Source of the DNA: CAZBZG01 sp964496245 | GTDB lineage: Bacteria > Planctomycetota > SZUA-567 | Assembly: GCA_964496245.1 (NCBI GenBank) | Contig: CAZBZG010000002.1 | Coordinates: 1 to 38,859, forward strand | Direction of reading: 5' to 3' | Length of the DNA: 38,859 bases | Shown here: one piece after another, positions 25,194-33,750 of the stretch | Layout: each line of letters starts with the position of its first letter | Position numbering within the stretch: the first letter of the stretch is position 1 | The notes under the pieces: generated by a model | The model's input: only the letters and a program-made list of their open reading frames with translations | Databases searched by the model: none | What the model was told of the DNA's origin: nothing | Position numbers and translations under genes: made by a program

Positions 25194-27005
25194 TCAGCCA
25201 TTGCCTCCCAGGACATCCGCGTGCGGCTGGTCCCCCGGCGCCAGAGGGAACTCCTCCGGCCGCGCCTTTGGTACGGCCTGCAGCGCTCCGCCTGGCGCAG
25301 GCACTGATCCGGCGGGGGCAGCCGGCGCAGTGATTGGTGCGGCCGGTGCTGCGAGCGGGAGGGCGTCGGCCTCGTCCAGCGCTTCATCCCGGCCGGTGGG
25401 CACGGCGGGCGCGCCTTCCCGGAACCGATCGGCGTCCGCCGGTCGGCTGTCAGCCCCCCCCCGCGGCGCTGGCGCAGCCACGCCCGGCTCCCCGTCGCGG
25501 CCGCGGCCCAGGCTGTTGCGGAGGCGCGCGCGCGCGATCCGGAAGCGCGCGGCCAGTTCGAGCATGCGGATCCGGGCTTCGAGCAGCTGGGCATCGGCGC
25601 TCAGCACCTCCCGGCTCGGGATCTGCCTGGCCCGCTCGGCCTCGGTCAGCTCCACCGCCCCGGCTTCCTGCTCCTGCCGGAAGGCTTCGCGCAATTCGCC
25701 GCGCTTTTCGGTGAGCGCACGGGCGAGTTGGTATTCGGCAGCCGCGTCCGCGAGATCGATCCCGGCCAGATGGACCTGGGCGATGATGGCGATGGCCAGG
25801 CCCGTCCGCCGCTTGCGGCTGAGCTCGGCCTGCAGGCGCGCCCGGCGCCGGCGCGAAAGCTTCTCCGGCAGCGAGAGGAGATCGAGCGACGCGTTCAGTC
25901 CGACCGTGTACCAGTTGTGATGGTAGAGCAGGTCGTCGGTGTTCCGGTCGAACTGGCCGAAGAGCGCGGCATTGGGAAAGAGCGACGCCAGGGCGATGCG
26001 CGCCTCCTCCTGCGAGGACGTCTCCTGGAAATCCTGTTCGAAGAGCTCCGGCCGGCTGCACAGCGCCTCGGCTTCGAGCGGCGCGAAATCGATGGCGCGG
26101 CTCTCGGACACGCGCGCGGGCGCGAGCGCCAGGTCCTCGTGTGCGAGCCGAAACGCGCTGCCCGCCGGCAATCCCAGGAGCGCGGCCAGGCGGGCCCGGT
26201 CGGCGTGCAGCTTCTGCCGGTAGCGGCGCAACCGCGTCTGGTTCTCGATGAGCGCGATCTCGGTCTGCAGGCCTTCGATCTTGTTGATGGCCTCCTCCTG
26301 GATCTGCTTTCGCACCATCGCCCGCTGGGCTTCGATCTTGTCGAGCACGGCCTCGGCCAGGGTCACGGCCCGGCGCGAGACCTGCACGTCCCAGTAGGCC
26401 TCGGTCACCCGAAGCACGAGGTCCTGCCGGGCACGCGCCAGGCGCACGGCCGCGATCTCGAGCCGTTGTTGCGCCTGCCGGCTGCGGAAGTAGGCGATGC
26501 CGAAGTCGAGGAGGTTCCAGGCCAGCTTGAGATTGAACGTGGACTTGCGCTGGTGCTCGGAGTAACTGGGCTCGGCGGACTTGCGGTTGTTGAAAAAGGT
26601 CACCGACTTGCTGGCGTCCTTCTCGCTTCGCCAGCTCTCTTCGCTCGAGGCCAGGAGAGAAGGAAGCATCCGGCGCCGGGCCCCCGTGCGCGCCTCGAGT
26701 TCGATCAACTCCTCCTGCCGGGCCACGGCCGTGTCCAGGTTGTGCGTGAGCGCATAGTCGATCGCCGCCCGCACGTCGAGGGGTTCGGATAGTTCTGCGG
26801 CCGCGCGGCGGACAGGGGCCATGTCCGCAGCCGCGTTCCGGGCACGCACCGCCACCGGCCCCGGTCGCGGCGCACAACCGAACCACGCGCCGCTGGCCGC
26901 CATGCCGGCCAGCCCCAAGAGCACCGGCAGAAGCCGTCTCGCCGGCAGGCTGGCGGCCGGAGTGGACGTCCTTCCTTGGACTGCACCCGCCAACGTCGTC
27001 TCCAT
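25194..27005 (-). CDS. TolC-family outer-membrane factor
   Basis: A 603-residue outer-membrane efflux/export channel protein. The N-terminal part has a hydrophobic signal (LPVLLGLAGMAASG) ending in AWFGC, a possible but non-canonical lipobox. The body has the repeated helical pattern of the OEP family: LDVRAAIDYALTHNLDTAVA near residue 75, FNLKLAWNLLDFGIAYFRSR and, in the second half, TVGLNASLDLLSL with long amphipathic helices. The final 80 residues are Pro/Ala-rich and probably disordered, which is unusual for TolC proteins. ATG at 27005 has only a weak ribosome site, and a perfect inverted repeat ends 3 bases before it. It lies 43 bases before the adaptor gene. Confidence 0.9.
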   Translation of the reverse strand: METTLAGAVQGRTSTPAASLPARRLLPVLLGLAGMAASGAWFGCAPRPGPVAVRARNAAADMAPVRRAAAELSEPLDVRAAIDYALTHNLDTAVARQEELIELEARTGARRRMLPSLLASSEESWRSEKDASKSVTFFNNRKSAEPSYSEHQRKSTFNLKLAWNLLDFGIAYFRSRQAQQRLEIAAVRLARARQDLVLRVTEAYWDVQVSRRAVTLAEAVLDKIEAQRAMVRKQIQEEAINKIEGLQTEIALIENQTRLRRYRQKLHADRARLAALLGLPAGSAFRLAHEDLALAPARVSESRAIDFAPLEAEALCSRPELFEQDFQETSSQEEARIALASLFPNAALFGQFDRNTDDLLYHHNWYTVGLNASLDLLSLPEKLSRRRRARLQAELSRKRRTGLAIAIIAQVHLAGIDLADAAAEYQLARALTEKRGELREAFRQEQEAGAVELTEAERARQIPSREVLSADAQLLEARIRMLELAARFRIARARLRNSLGRGRDGEPGVAAPAPRGGADSRPADADRFREGAPAVPTGRDEALDEADALPLAAPAAPITAPAAPAGSVPAPGGALQAVPKARPEEFPLAPGDQPHADVLGGNG

Positions 27006-27008
27006 CCC

Positions 27009-27030
27009 GTCTGTACGGTTGCGTACAGAC
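27009..27030 (-). promoter_or_regulatory. Perfect inverted repeat directly upstream of the tolC-like gene
   Basis: GTCTGTACG (27009-27017) and CGTACAGAC (27022-27030) form a perfect 9-bp dyad with a 4-base centre. It lies 4-25 bases before the ATG, covering the ribosome-binding region, in the 66-base gap after the FHA gene. It could be an operator, an RNA hairpin limiting translation, or a processing site. Confidence 0.55.
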
Positions 27031-27071
27031 GCGCTCGCGCCATCCTGCCGCGGTCGCGTGCCGCAATCCGG

Positions 27072-29075
27072 TCAGGTGCGCTTCATCTCGTCCCAGTCCC
27101 GGTCCGATTCGAGCAGCGCACCGGGACGCAGGAAGCCCAGGACCGCGTCGGCTGCTTCGAGTTTGCCGAGGGTCGATTTGCTGAACGCAGCCTGGCCGTA
27201 ATAGGTCTCGCGCGTCTCGTCCTGGATGGCCCCGGCCAGCTCCAGGGGCTCGGCGATCTCCGGCAGATCCAGCAGGAGCCGCACGCGCTGATCCGCCACG
27301 AGCACCGCCTCGGTCGAAAAGAAGACCTGCCGCGCTTCGCCGGCGCCCGCGCTCCCCGTGATCATGCCTTCCCCGAGCAGGTTCTCCTTGGCGTCGAGCA
27401 CGCGCACCGGGATGCTATGCATCATCTTGTCCTCGCCCGTCTGCAGTCCCCGGATCGAGACCAGCTGCGCGTCCTCGTCCGGGTCTTCCAGCGGCAGAGG
27501 CGGCAGTCGCACGGCCGCGCAGGCGTCCCGCACCGGTCCGTGGGTCGCCTCAAAAGCCAGGACCTGCCGGGAGGAGACGCGGTACTGGATCTGCCGGATG
27601 CGTTCGGCCGGAGCGCCCAGCACGGCGTATTCCACGCGCTCGCCGCCGATGTTGCCCGCCGTGATGGCGCCCGTGTTGAGCGTGATGGCCACCGCGATGC
27701 ACGGCCGTCCCTGCGCCTGCAGCTGGAGGTTGAAATACCACGCCGAGGCCTGCATCTGCAGGGCGGTCATGAGCGCGTGCCTGGCCGGCTCCTCGTCCGG
27801 GAACATGACGTTCCAGAAGGCCTTGACCCCGTCCCCGTCGAACCGCCCCAGCGTCCCCTGGTGCCGGGCCACGATGTCCGTGGTGATCCGGAAATAGCGG
27901 TTCAGGCAACTGACGAGGTCGGCCGGTTCGAGCGCTTCGGCCATGTCGTCGAATCCCTGGACAGCAGCCACGAGCACCGTGGCCTCGGTACGCTTGCCGT
28001 CCAGATCCGCGGAGATGGTGCCGTCCACGATGCCCTTGGCCACGTCCGGGGACATATACCGGCTGAGCTGTCCCTGGCGCTGGCTGGCTGCCTCGACCTG
28101 GTCGAACAGGGAGGCGTTCCGCAGGGCACTGGCCGCCTGGGCGGCGATGCCGGTGAGCAGGCTCAAGTCGTCCTGGTCGAAAGCCTTGTCCGGCGACATG
28201 GTGTCCACGTTGATCAGCCCGAGAATCTCCTCCTGGCAGATCATGGGACTGCACATAAGCGAACAGATGGAGAAATCGCTGATCGACTGCTGGGCCCCGA
28301 ACTCCGCACCGGCATCGGCGGACAGGACCGATTGCTTCTCCCGAACGACCGTGTCCACGATGGTCGAACTGATGGGAAAGCCCTTCTGCTCCTCGGGCGC
28401 CACGTTCCGTTCGCGGCCGATGATGGGCACCATCTCTTCGGTCTCCCGGTTGTGCAGCATGACGAAGGCGCGGTCGGCCTGTCCGAAGAGATCGAAGATC
28501 TTGTCCAGCACCCGGTCCAGGATGGCTTCCTGGCCCGGCACCTGGTTGAGTTCGTTGGCGAGCTCGACCATGGTGCGCAACCGCTGGATGGTCGCACCGC
28601 TCTGCTCGCGCTCCTGGGCCTGGAGCATGTCGGAGGAGGCGTCGAGCGTGTGGCTGATGGCAGGCGTACCGCCCTTGGCCGATTCCATGATCACGGGCAC
28701 GGGCGTGTTGTCCACGAAGATCGCGCTGCTCGTCTGCTTCTCGCGCTGGGATTTCTCGGACGTTTCCGGTTCGGCCGGCTCCGTGCGAAACAGAAGATGC
28801 GTGGACGCGATGGTGATCCGGTCCCCGTGCTGGAGCCGGTGCGGGATCCCGGGTTCGAGCTGGTCGGACCCCACGTAGGTGCCGTTGGCCGAACCCAGGT
28901 CGGAGATGATGTATCCCTCGCCGTCCGGGGCCGTGCGGATCAGGGCGTGCTGGCGGCTGGCCCGGCTGTCGTGCAGACAGACCGCATTGGTCGGCGCGCG
29001 GCCCAGGGTGGCCGACCCCTGAATCTCCAGAACCCGGCCCTGGTGATGCCCTTCGATGATCTCGATCGTCGCCAT
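27072..29075 (-). CDS. FHA–GAF–class III cyclase-like protein with degenerate catalytic site
   Basis: A 667-residue cytoplasmic regulator and first gene of the six-gene operon. The FHA domain (about 1-97) keeps the phosphothreonine-binding residues: TLGRAPTN, the SRASRQH stretch and SANGTYV. A GAF domain follows (about 165-325). A class III nucleotide cyclase homology domain (about 345-500) is recognisable from ATVLVAAVQGFDDMAE, GRFDGDGVKAFW and GNIGGERVEYAVLG. The first metal-binding Asp is Ala (A371), and the Asn and Arg of the usual VN..A.R motif are Glu and Gln (E491, Q495); only the second metal Asp (D415) is kept. It is therefore probably not an active cyclase. The C-terminal 130 residues may be PilZ-like, with low confidence. 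ATG at 29075 has GAGGGG 8 bases upstream. Confidence 0.88.
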   Translation of the reverse strand: MATIEIIEGHHQGRVLEIQGSATLGRAPTNAVCLHDSRASRQHALIRTAPDGEGYIISDLGSANGTYVGSDQLEPGIPHRLQHGDRITIASTHLLFRTEPAEPETSEKSQREKQTSSAIFVDNTPVPVIMESAKGGTPAISHTLDASSDMLQAQEREQSGATIQRLRTMVELANELNQVPGQEAILDRVLDKIFDLFGQADRAFVMLHNRETEEMVPIIGRERNVAPEEQKGFPISSTIVDTVVREKQSVLSADAGAEFGAQQSISDFSICSLMCSPMICQEEILGLINVDTMSPDKAFDQDDLSLLTGIAAQAASALRNASLFDQVEAASQRQGQLSRYMSPDVAKGIVDGTISADLDGKRTEATVLVAAVQGFDDMAEALEPADLVSCLNRYFRITTDIVARHQGTLGRFDGDGVKAFWNVMFPDEEPARHALMTALQMQASAWYFNLQLQAQGRPCIAVAITLNTGAITAGNIGGERVEYAVLGAPAERIRQIQYRVSSRQVLAFEATHGPVRDACAAVRLPPLPLEDPDEDAQLVSIRGLQTGEDKMMHSIPVRVLDAKENLLGEGMITGSAGAGEARQVFFSTEAVLVADQRVRLLLDLPEIAEPLELAGAIQDETRETYYGQAAFSKSTLGKLEAADAVLGFLRPGALLESDRDWDEMKRT

Positions 29076-29205
29076 AACGCCCCCTCACAGCCCTTGCAAA
29101 CGCGCAGCCGCGCCGCGCATCAGCCCCTTCCCGTGACACAACTCCCCTCCGGGCGCGTTGCAACCGCTTCGCGCCCCGGCATTCCGCTCTCCGAGCGGAT
29201 GGCTG

Positions 29206-29234
29206 ATCATAGGACGCAGGCGGCATTTTCACAA
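29206..29234 (-). promoter_or_regulatory. Candidate promoter of the FHA-to-kinase operon
   Basis: On the minus strand TTGTGA (29234-29229) and TATGAT (29211-29206) are separated by 17 bases. The predicted leader of about 120 bases contains the hairpin CCGCTC/GAGCGG at 29184-29198. Confidence 0.5.
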
Positions 29235-29312
29235 GTCCTTTCCTCGGCGAAGGGGGGCCTGTCGATCCCTTGGCCGTGCAGGCCGGCGCGCGACGCGGCC
29301 GCGCGAATTGCA

Positions 29313-29342
29313 TTGACGCGATTCGCGTTGCCGAGCTATAAT
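29313..29342 (+). promoter_or_regulatory. Near-consensus promoter of the exported-protein gene at 29400
   Basis: TTGACG (29313-29318) and a perfect TATAAT (29337-29342) are separated by 18 bases. Transcription would start near 29349, about 50 bases before the ATG. The 324-base gap 29076-29399 thus holds divergent promoters only. Confidence 0.7.
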
Positions 29343-29399
29343 CCCGGGCATCCGTCCGGCCTGGGGGTGAGCGGCCGGACGTCCGGTCTGGAGAACGCC

Positions 29400-31394
29400 A
29401 TGGTCCGCGCTGTCTGCGCCGCCGCCCTCTGCCTCGCGCTCGTCCTGTCCGGCACACTGCGGACCGGCGCGCGTGCGGCCGAAACCGCACCGCCGGGCCC
29501 CGAATCCATCCCGTTGCCCGAGCCCCTGGTGCTCCACATCCAAACCTGCGCCCTGCGTCAGCTGGACGTCCATTTGAAAGGCACTGTGGGGCGATTCGCG
29601 CGCGGGGAAGCGAGCGACCCCGGCGGCGCCCCCGGTCCCAGCCCCACGCTCGCCGACCTCAAGACACGTCCGCGCGCATCAGCCAAGCGCCCCGGCAAGG
29701 TCACCATGCTCATCGGCATCCTGCTCAAGACCCCGGCCGACCGCCTCGAATACTTCGTCATGCAGGACCGCGGACTGCAGGCCATGGTGTTCCGACCCGA
29801 CGGACCGGACGGCAAGTCGCCCAAGGCCCTGGTGCTGCCGATCGCGCATTTCGACGAACTCATCGGCGTCTGGTCCCGGCACGAAGTGGTCCAGCACCTG
29901 GTGGAGCGGGGGGAGGACGACGTCTTCCGCCTGGCCTATCCCCGGTACGGCACCTACTTCTTCAAGGCGGCCGGGGACGCGGGCGTGGCCGCGGCCACGC
30001 ACCCCGACGTGGCCAAGCAGGCGGCTGCGCTGGCGCAGGAATGGTCCATAGCCCCGATCGACAGCGCAGCCGACCTGCGCATCCGTGCGGCTGTGCCGCG
30101 CATGCTCGAGGCCGGATGGCTGCCCGGCCCCGCCGGCACGGACGCCGAGGACACGAGCGCTATGAGCGCCATGAGCGGAATCCCGCCGCGCTATTTGGCT
30201 GCGCTCTTTCGGGTACCCGGCTCGCTCCGCCGCACGAGCGGCGACCTCTGGCCGCAGATCGCCTCGGCCGGGCTCGACGTATACCTCGCCGACAACGTGA
30301 TCGCTGCGCAGGGCGTGCTCCAACCGCGTCCCGAGACCACACTGGCCCGCTCAGTCGAGACCTGGACCCACCCGGCCCGGAGCACGCCCTTGCTGGCTGC
30401 CATGCCGCGAGGCACGTGCGCGTTCGCGTCGCTCGCCCCCAACCCGGAACTCTTCGCACGGCTCAAGGGGCTGCTCTCCGATCTCCTCCTGGACGGCGCC
30501 CCGACCGGCCAGGAGCGGGGCCCGCTGGCCCTGCGCCTGATCCTGGAGAAGACCCTGTCCGCGGCCCGGGGCCGGGTTTGCTGCGCCTACGCCCGGGGCG
30601 AACTGAGCAACCTCAACGCGCTCGTCGCCTTTGAAACCGAGAGCGCGTCTGCGGCCAAGGGATACGTACACGCCGTGACCCGGCACCTGGGACCGCTCGG
30701 CAGCGCAGCGACCGAGGGCAACGTGGTGCTCCTCGCCCTCGGCCTCCATCACCGGCTGTTTCTCGCGGACGTGCAGACCGCGCTCCAGGAGGGCGACGAC
30801 CGGCTGGCCAAGCGCATCCAAGACCTGGGGTGGTTCGCCGACGGTACGCCGCCGCCCCTTGCGCTCACGGCGTTCTACCCGGTCGATCTCGGCAAGGGCA
30901 TGATCGGCGAAATGCTGACCCAGAGCCAGATCTACGGCATGCCCGTGCAGGTCGCCAAGCTCCGCAAGATGCTGCTCGACAAGCACAAGGACTCGCCCAC
31001 GCCCGCCCTGCTCGCCCTCCGGCCGCAACGGAACCGCCTGGCCGTGTCCGCCTGGGTCCCGATCGGGGCCTACATGGATCTGGCGCGCATGCTGCAGGGC
31101 TTCATCTTTGCCTGGCGCGACAAGCACGTGGAGCAGGTGGCCAAACAATTCCTGACCGGCTGGCTCGACCGTGCAGCCCGCGAACTGCTCAAGCCGGAAG
31201 GCCTGAAAGAACTCCCGCCCGACGTCTTCGGCCACAGGAAGAAACCCGGGGCTGCGGGGGACGAAGACGCGGGCGACGAGCAGCCCGCGCCAGAGCCCGA
31301 AGCAGAGGCGGAGACAGAACCACAGGCGGAACCGGACAAGGACACGCAGGCCGCCCCTGATCGGCGCCCGCCCGAAACACCAGCCGACGGATAG
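29400..31394 (+). CDS. Exported protein of unknown function, 664 aa
   Basis: I do not recognise a family. MVRAVCAAALCLALVLSGTL is a Sec signal peptide, likely cleaved after ARA. The mature part mixes alpha and beta stretches without repeats; recurring features are long charged helices and LPIAHFDELIGVW-type segments. The last 60 residues are Pro/Glu/Ala-rich (QPAPEPEAEAETEP) and probably disordered. ATG at 29400 has GGAG 6 bases upstream and a strong promoter; the frame is open far upstream, but that part is shadow of the FHA gene. It starts divergently from the FHA-to-kinase operon and converges with the lipoprotein gene, 46 bases away. Similar large secreted proteins without assigned function are common in Planctomycetota-like genomes; this comparison is from memory. 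Confidence 0.8.
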   Translation: MVRAVCAAALCLALVLSGTLRTGARAAETAPPGPESIPLPEPLVLHIQTCALRQLDVHLKGTVGRFARGEASDPGGAPGPSPTLADLKTRPRASAKRPGKVTMLIGILLKTPADRLEYFVMQDRGLQAMVFRPDGPDGKSPKALVLPIAHFDELIGVWSRHEVVQHLVERGEDDVFRLAYPRYGTYFFKAAGDAGVAAATHPDVAKQAAALAQEWSIAPIDSAADLRIRAAVPRMLEAGWLPGPAGTDAEDTSAMSAMSGIPPRYLAALFRVPGSLRRTSGDLWPQIASAGLDVYLADNVIAAQGVLQPRPETTLARSVETWTHPARSTPLLAAMPRGTCAFASLAPNPELFARLKGLLSDLLLDGAPTGQERGPLALRLILEKTLSAARGRVCCAYARGELSNLNALVAFETESASAAKGYVHAVTRHLGPLGSAATEGNVVLLALGLHHRLFLADVQTALQEGDDRLAKRIQDLGWFADGTPPPLALTAFYPVDLGKGMIGEMLTQSQIYGMPVQVAKLRKMLLDKHKDSPTPALLALRPQRNRLAVSAWVPIGAYMDLARMLQGFIFAWRDKHVEQVAKQFLTGWLDRAARELLKPEGLKELPPDVFGHRKKPGAAGDEDAGDEQPAPEPEAEAETEPQAEPDKDTQAAPDRRPPETPADG

Positions 31395-31440
31395 AACGCG
31401 ACCCCCGTCCAGCGTCCGCGCCTCGGTCGCGCCCTTCCCC

Positions 31441-33102
31441 TCACTCGTCATCTGCCGGGACTTGGAGCAGCCGTTCCGGCAGTACGAGCAACGGCCCCTC
31501 CTCGAGGTGCCCCACGATGTTGATCCACGCGTTCGCGCCGTGGCAGACCGAGTCCGTACGCACATACCGCTTGCGCGCGCTCCAGAGGAAGCCGCCTTGC
31601 GCGCGGTCGGGGTTGGCCGCGTCGTATGCATTGGGGCCGGTGAGCGCGTGCTGCAGGATCCATCGCGAGACGCGCACGATGGACGCCTTGTACCGCTCGC
31701 AGTCCTCCAGCCCCTCGGCCCGCCCATAGAGATAGAACTCGCTCATGACCTCGGCCAGCCACCCGTTGCCGCTGCTGGAGAAGGCCCGCTCCCAGCGGCC
31801 GTGCCGGGCCGGGTCGTCGGGCGCGTGGATCTGCCGGCCGAGCAGGTTCCGGCTGAGCAGCAAGGCGAGCGCGCGCGAATAGTCATCGCCGAAGGCCTTG
31901 GCATAGTCGAGCAGGGACAGGGCCATCCAGGAGGTCGAGATGGGATTGGGCTTCCGGTAGTCGTCGCCCACGTAGCATCCGTCGGATTTGAATTTCTGCA
32001 CGAACCGTGCGGCCAGTCTGTCGGCTGCCGCGCGGTACGCGCGCCTGCCGGTGTGCGCGTGGATGCGCGAGAGCGCGGAGAGCACCTGGCCGTTGTAGAG
32101 CATCGACTCCTTCTGCGACCTGGACCAGGTTCCGTCCTCCCGTTGCCGCACATAGGGCCGCACACTCCCGTCCGGCCGCAGCATGGTCACGAGCCAGTCC
32201 GCGCCGCGCGCGGCCGCATCCAGGTAGCGCGCGTCGCCGGTGCGCGCGTGGAGCACGAGCAGGGTGAAGATGGTCTTGGCCGTGGTCCCCACCACGAACC
32301 GGGGCTGCTTCCGGTCCTCCTCGGTGAAATAGGCATAGTGAAACGCGCCGTACGTTCTGCTCTTCGCATCGGCGTTCTGCATGGAGAGGAGGAATGCGCT
32401 CGCATCCCGGATGGCGGAGGCGAGACGTTCGTCCCTGTCGGCGTCGCGCAGCTTGAGGAGGGTGAACACGAGCGAGGCCGTATAGATCGTGTGCAGCCGG
32501 TCCTCGAAACGGTCTGACGCCGGGTAGTAGTACTTGTGCGCGCCCCCGTGGACGGGGTCGAGGACGCCCAGGAGATACGCCTTGGCGCGGGCGACGTGCT
32601 GCTCAACGAGGCGCCTGTCGACCCGACGGACCGCCACGAGCCCGTCGATGAGTTCGACCCCCCGGCCGTGGTGTTCGAGGATCGCGCAATCGAGGCGGTC
32701 GAGCGTGATCTGAAAACGCGCCTCCCGGACCGCCTCCAAGCCCAGCCGCGCCTCCGCCAGCGCGGAGACCGTTGCCTGACAGAGCGCGCGCCCCAAGTCG
32801 CGCCCCTGGGCCGCATGCTCGCCGCGCTTCTGTCCTCCGTACCAGACGGCCACGGACGGGGCCCAGTCCCCCGCCAGGGAGAGATCCGGTCCGGCACGCG
32901 CGTCTTCCCCCGCCTCGGCCACCCGGCGGACCAACCCGGCCACGCGGTCGCGCAAGACCTGGTTGGCGCGGGCGGCCGGTCCTGCCCCCGAGCGGACCGC
33001 AGGAGGAAAGCCCCCGCCCGGCCGGCCGCCGCGGCAGGCAAGGCCGCCGCTCACGCACAAGGCGGCCACGGCACAGGCCCAGAAGAACGGCGGACGAAAC
33101 AA
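31441..33102 (-). CDS. Probable lipoprotein with alpha/alpha-toroid (six-hairpin) fold
   Basis: A 553-residue exported protein. The start is TTG at 33102 with AAGGAGA 8 bases upstream. The signal ends in VSGGLAC at about residue 23, a plausible lipobox. The mature region has repeated helical pairs of the alpha/alpha-toroid type seen in glycoside hydrolases and related proteins: TIYTASLVFTLLKLRDAD, TAKTIFTLLVLHARTGDARY, LYNGQVLSALSRIHAHTG and STSWMALSLLDYAKAFGDDY. These recur about every 55-60 residues with aromatic residues at helix ends. A carbohydrate-active role is possible, but I cannot identify a catalytic acid pair. No terminator is evident in the 46-base gap to the convergent gene. Confidence 0.78.
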   Translation of the reverse strand: MFRPPFFWACAVAALCVSGGLACRGGRPGGGFPPAVRSGAGPAARANQVLRDRVAGLVRRVAEAGEDARAGPDLSLAGDWAPSVAVWYGGQKRGEHAAQGRDLGRALCQATVSALAEARLGLEAVREARFQITLDRLDCAILEHHGRGVELIDGLVAVRRVDRRLVEQHVARAKAYLLGVLDPVHGGAHKYYYPASDRFEDRLHTIYTASLVFTLLKLRDADRDERLASAIRDASAFLLSMQNADAKSRTYGAFHYAYFTEEDRKQPRFVVGTTAKTIFTLLVLHARTGDARYLDAAARGADWLVTMLRPDGSVRPYVRQREDGTWSRSQKESMLYNGQVLSALSRIHAHTGRRAYRAAADRLAARFVQKFKSDGCYVGDDYRKPNPISTSWMALSLLDYAKAFGDDYSRALALLLSRNLLGRQIHAPDDPARHGRWERAFSSSGNGWLAEVMSEFYLYGRAEGLEDCERYKASIVRVSRWILQHALTGPNAYDAANPDRAQGGFLWSARKRYVRTDSVCHGANAWINIVGHLEEGPLLVLPERLLQVPADDE

Positions 33103-33181
33103 GGGGCGCGTCTCCTTGGCATGGCGGCGCGGGTGCCCTGACCTCGGCGGCAGAGGGCGTTCTGTCCGCGCGGGAAACCCC

Positions 33182-33209
33182 TTGACGGCTTCACGCCAGC
33201 GGGTAGAAT
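33182..33209 (+). promoter_or_regulatory. Promoter of the tRNA-Val gene
   Basis: TTGACG (33182-33187) and TAGAAT (33204-33209) are separated by 16 bases, and the mature tRNA begins 20 bases after the -10 box. Confidence 0.65.
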
Positions 33210-33228
33210 GCCGATAATAAGACAGCGC

Positions 33229-33304
33229 GGTCGCTTAGCTCAGTTGGCAGAGCGCCACACTCACATTGTGGAGGCCATTGGTTCAAGTCCAATAGCGACC
33301 ACCA
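33229..33304 (+). tRNA. tRNA-Val, anticodon CAC
   Basis: A complete cloverleaf can be drawn. The acceptor stem is GGTCGCT/AGCGACC, the D arm is AGCTCAGTTGGCAGAGC, the anticodon stem is CCACA/TGTGG with loop CTCACAT (anticodon CAC, reading GUG codons), and the T arm is ATTGG-TTCAAGT-CCAAT. Discriminator A is followed by an encoded CCA. It has its own promoter and terminator and stands as a single gene; no integrase or duplicated 3' end is seen nearby. Confidence 0.97.
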
Positions 33305-33315
33305 GGTACGACCTC

Positions 33316-33350
33316 GGCCACCCGCAGACCCTGCGGGTGGCCGTTCGTTT
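33316..33350 (+). terminator. Intrinsic terminator of the tRNA gene
   Basis: GGCCACCCGCAG (33316-33327) and CTGCGGGTGGCC (33331-33342) form a perfect 12-bp stem with loop ACC, followed by GTTCGTTT. It lies 12 bases after the tRNA. Confidence 0.85.
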
Positions 33351-33416
33351 GGCAGCGGATCGCCGCGGCTCGTGCGAGCCGGACACCCCGCGCCCGCGCG
33401 GATCCCCGCCCCGCTC

Positions 33417-33689
33417 TCACTGGAGGCGCTGCTGGATGGTCTTCTCGTATTCCGGGAAGTAGCGGCTGATGACCGGAAGCTCGAACTGGGACAGGATGCT
33501 GCTGTTGCTCTCGCGCTCGAGCAGGAACTCGAACGAGGCCCGCACGAGCGTCTCCGCCGGGACCTTGCTCCCTGTGAGCCGCTGGTAGTCCTCCTGCCGG
33601 ACCGTCACCGTGTGCGTGGTTGTGCCCCGGTCCTTGACCGTCACCTCGAACGTCTCGTCGCCCGTCTTGTTGACCTCGATCTCTGCCAT
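33417..33689 (-). CDS. Small conserved protein of unknown function, 90 aa
   Basis: A soluble 90-residue protein. The N-terminal half is beta-rich (MAEIEVNKTGDETFEVTVKD, then HTVTVRQEDYQRLTG) and the C-terminal half helical with the motif SILSQFELPVISRYFPEYE. I recall similar short proteins ending in ISRYFPEYE in several Gram-negative genomes, annotated as hypothetical; no function is known to me. ATG at 33689 has AGGAGG 11 bases upstream. The open frame upstream is shadow of bioY. It is separated from bioY by 137 bases containing a long imperfect inverted repeat, so it may be a separate transcript. Confidence 0.8.
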   Translation of the reverse strand: MAEIEVNKTGDETFEVTVKDRGTTTHTVTVRQEDYQRLTGSKVPAETLVRASFEFLLERESNSSILSQFELPVISRYFPEYEKTIQQRLQ

Positions 33690-33750
33690 GATCTGCCGGC
33701 CCTCCTGACTCCCCTGCGCATTTCCCCGACACAACCCGCGCGCTCGCTCG

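Noticed and set aside
27072..29075. Functional adenylate or guanylate cyclase
   Set aside because: The first metal Asp and the Asn/Arg pair are replaced, so a catalytic call is not supported.
26976..29399. Upstream extension of the 664-residue exported protein
   Set aside because: The frame is open only because it lies opposite the FHA gene; the signal peptide, ribosome site and TATAAT promoter all fix the start at 29400.
33229..33304. tRNA as integration site of a mobile island
   Set aside because: No integrase and no repeated tRNA 3' end are seen in the flanking sequence.
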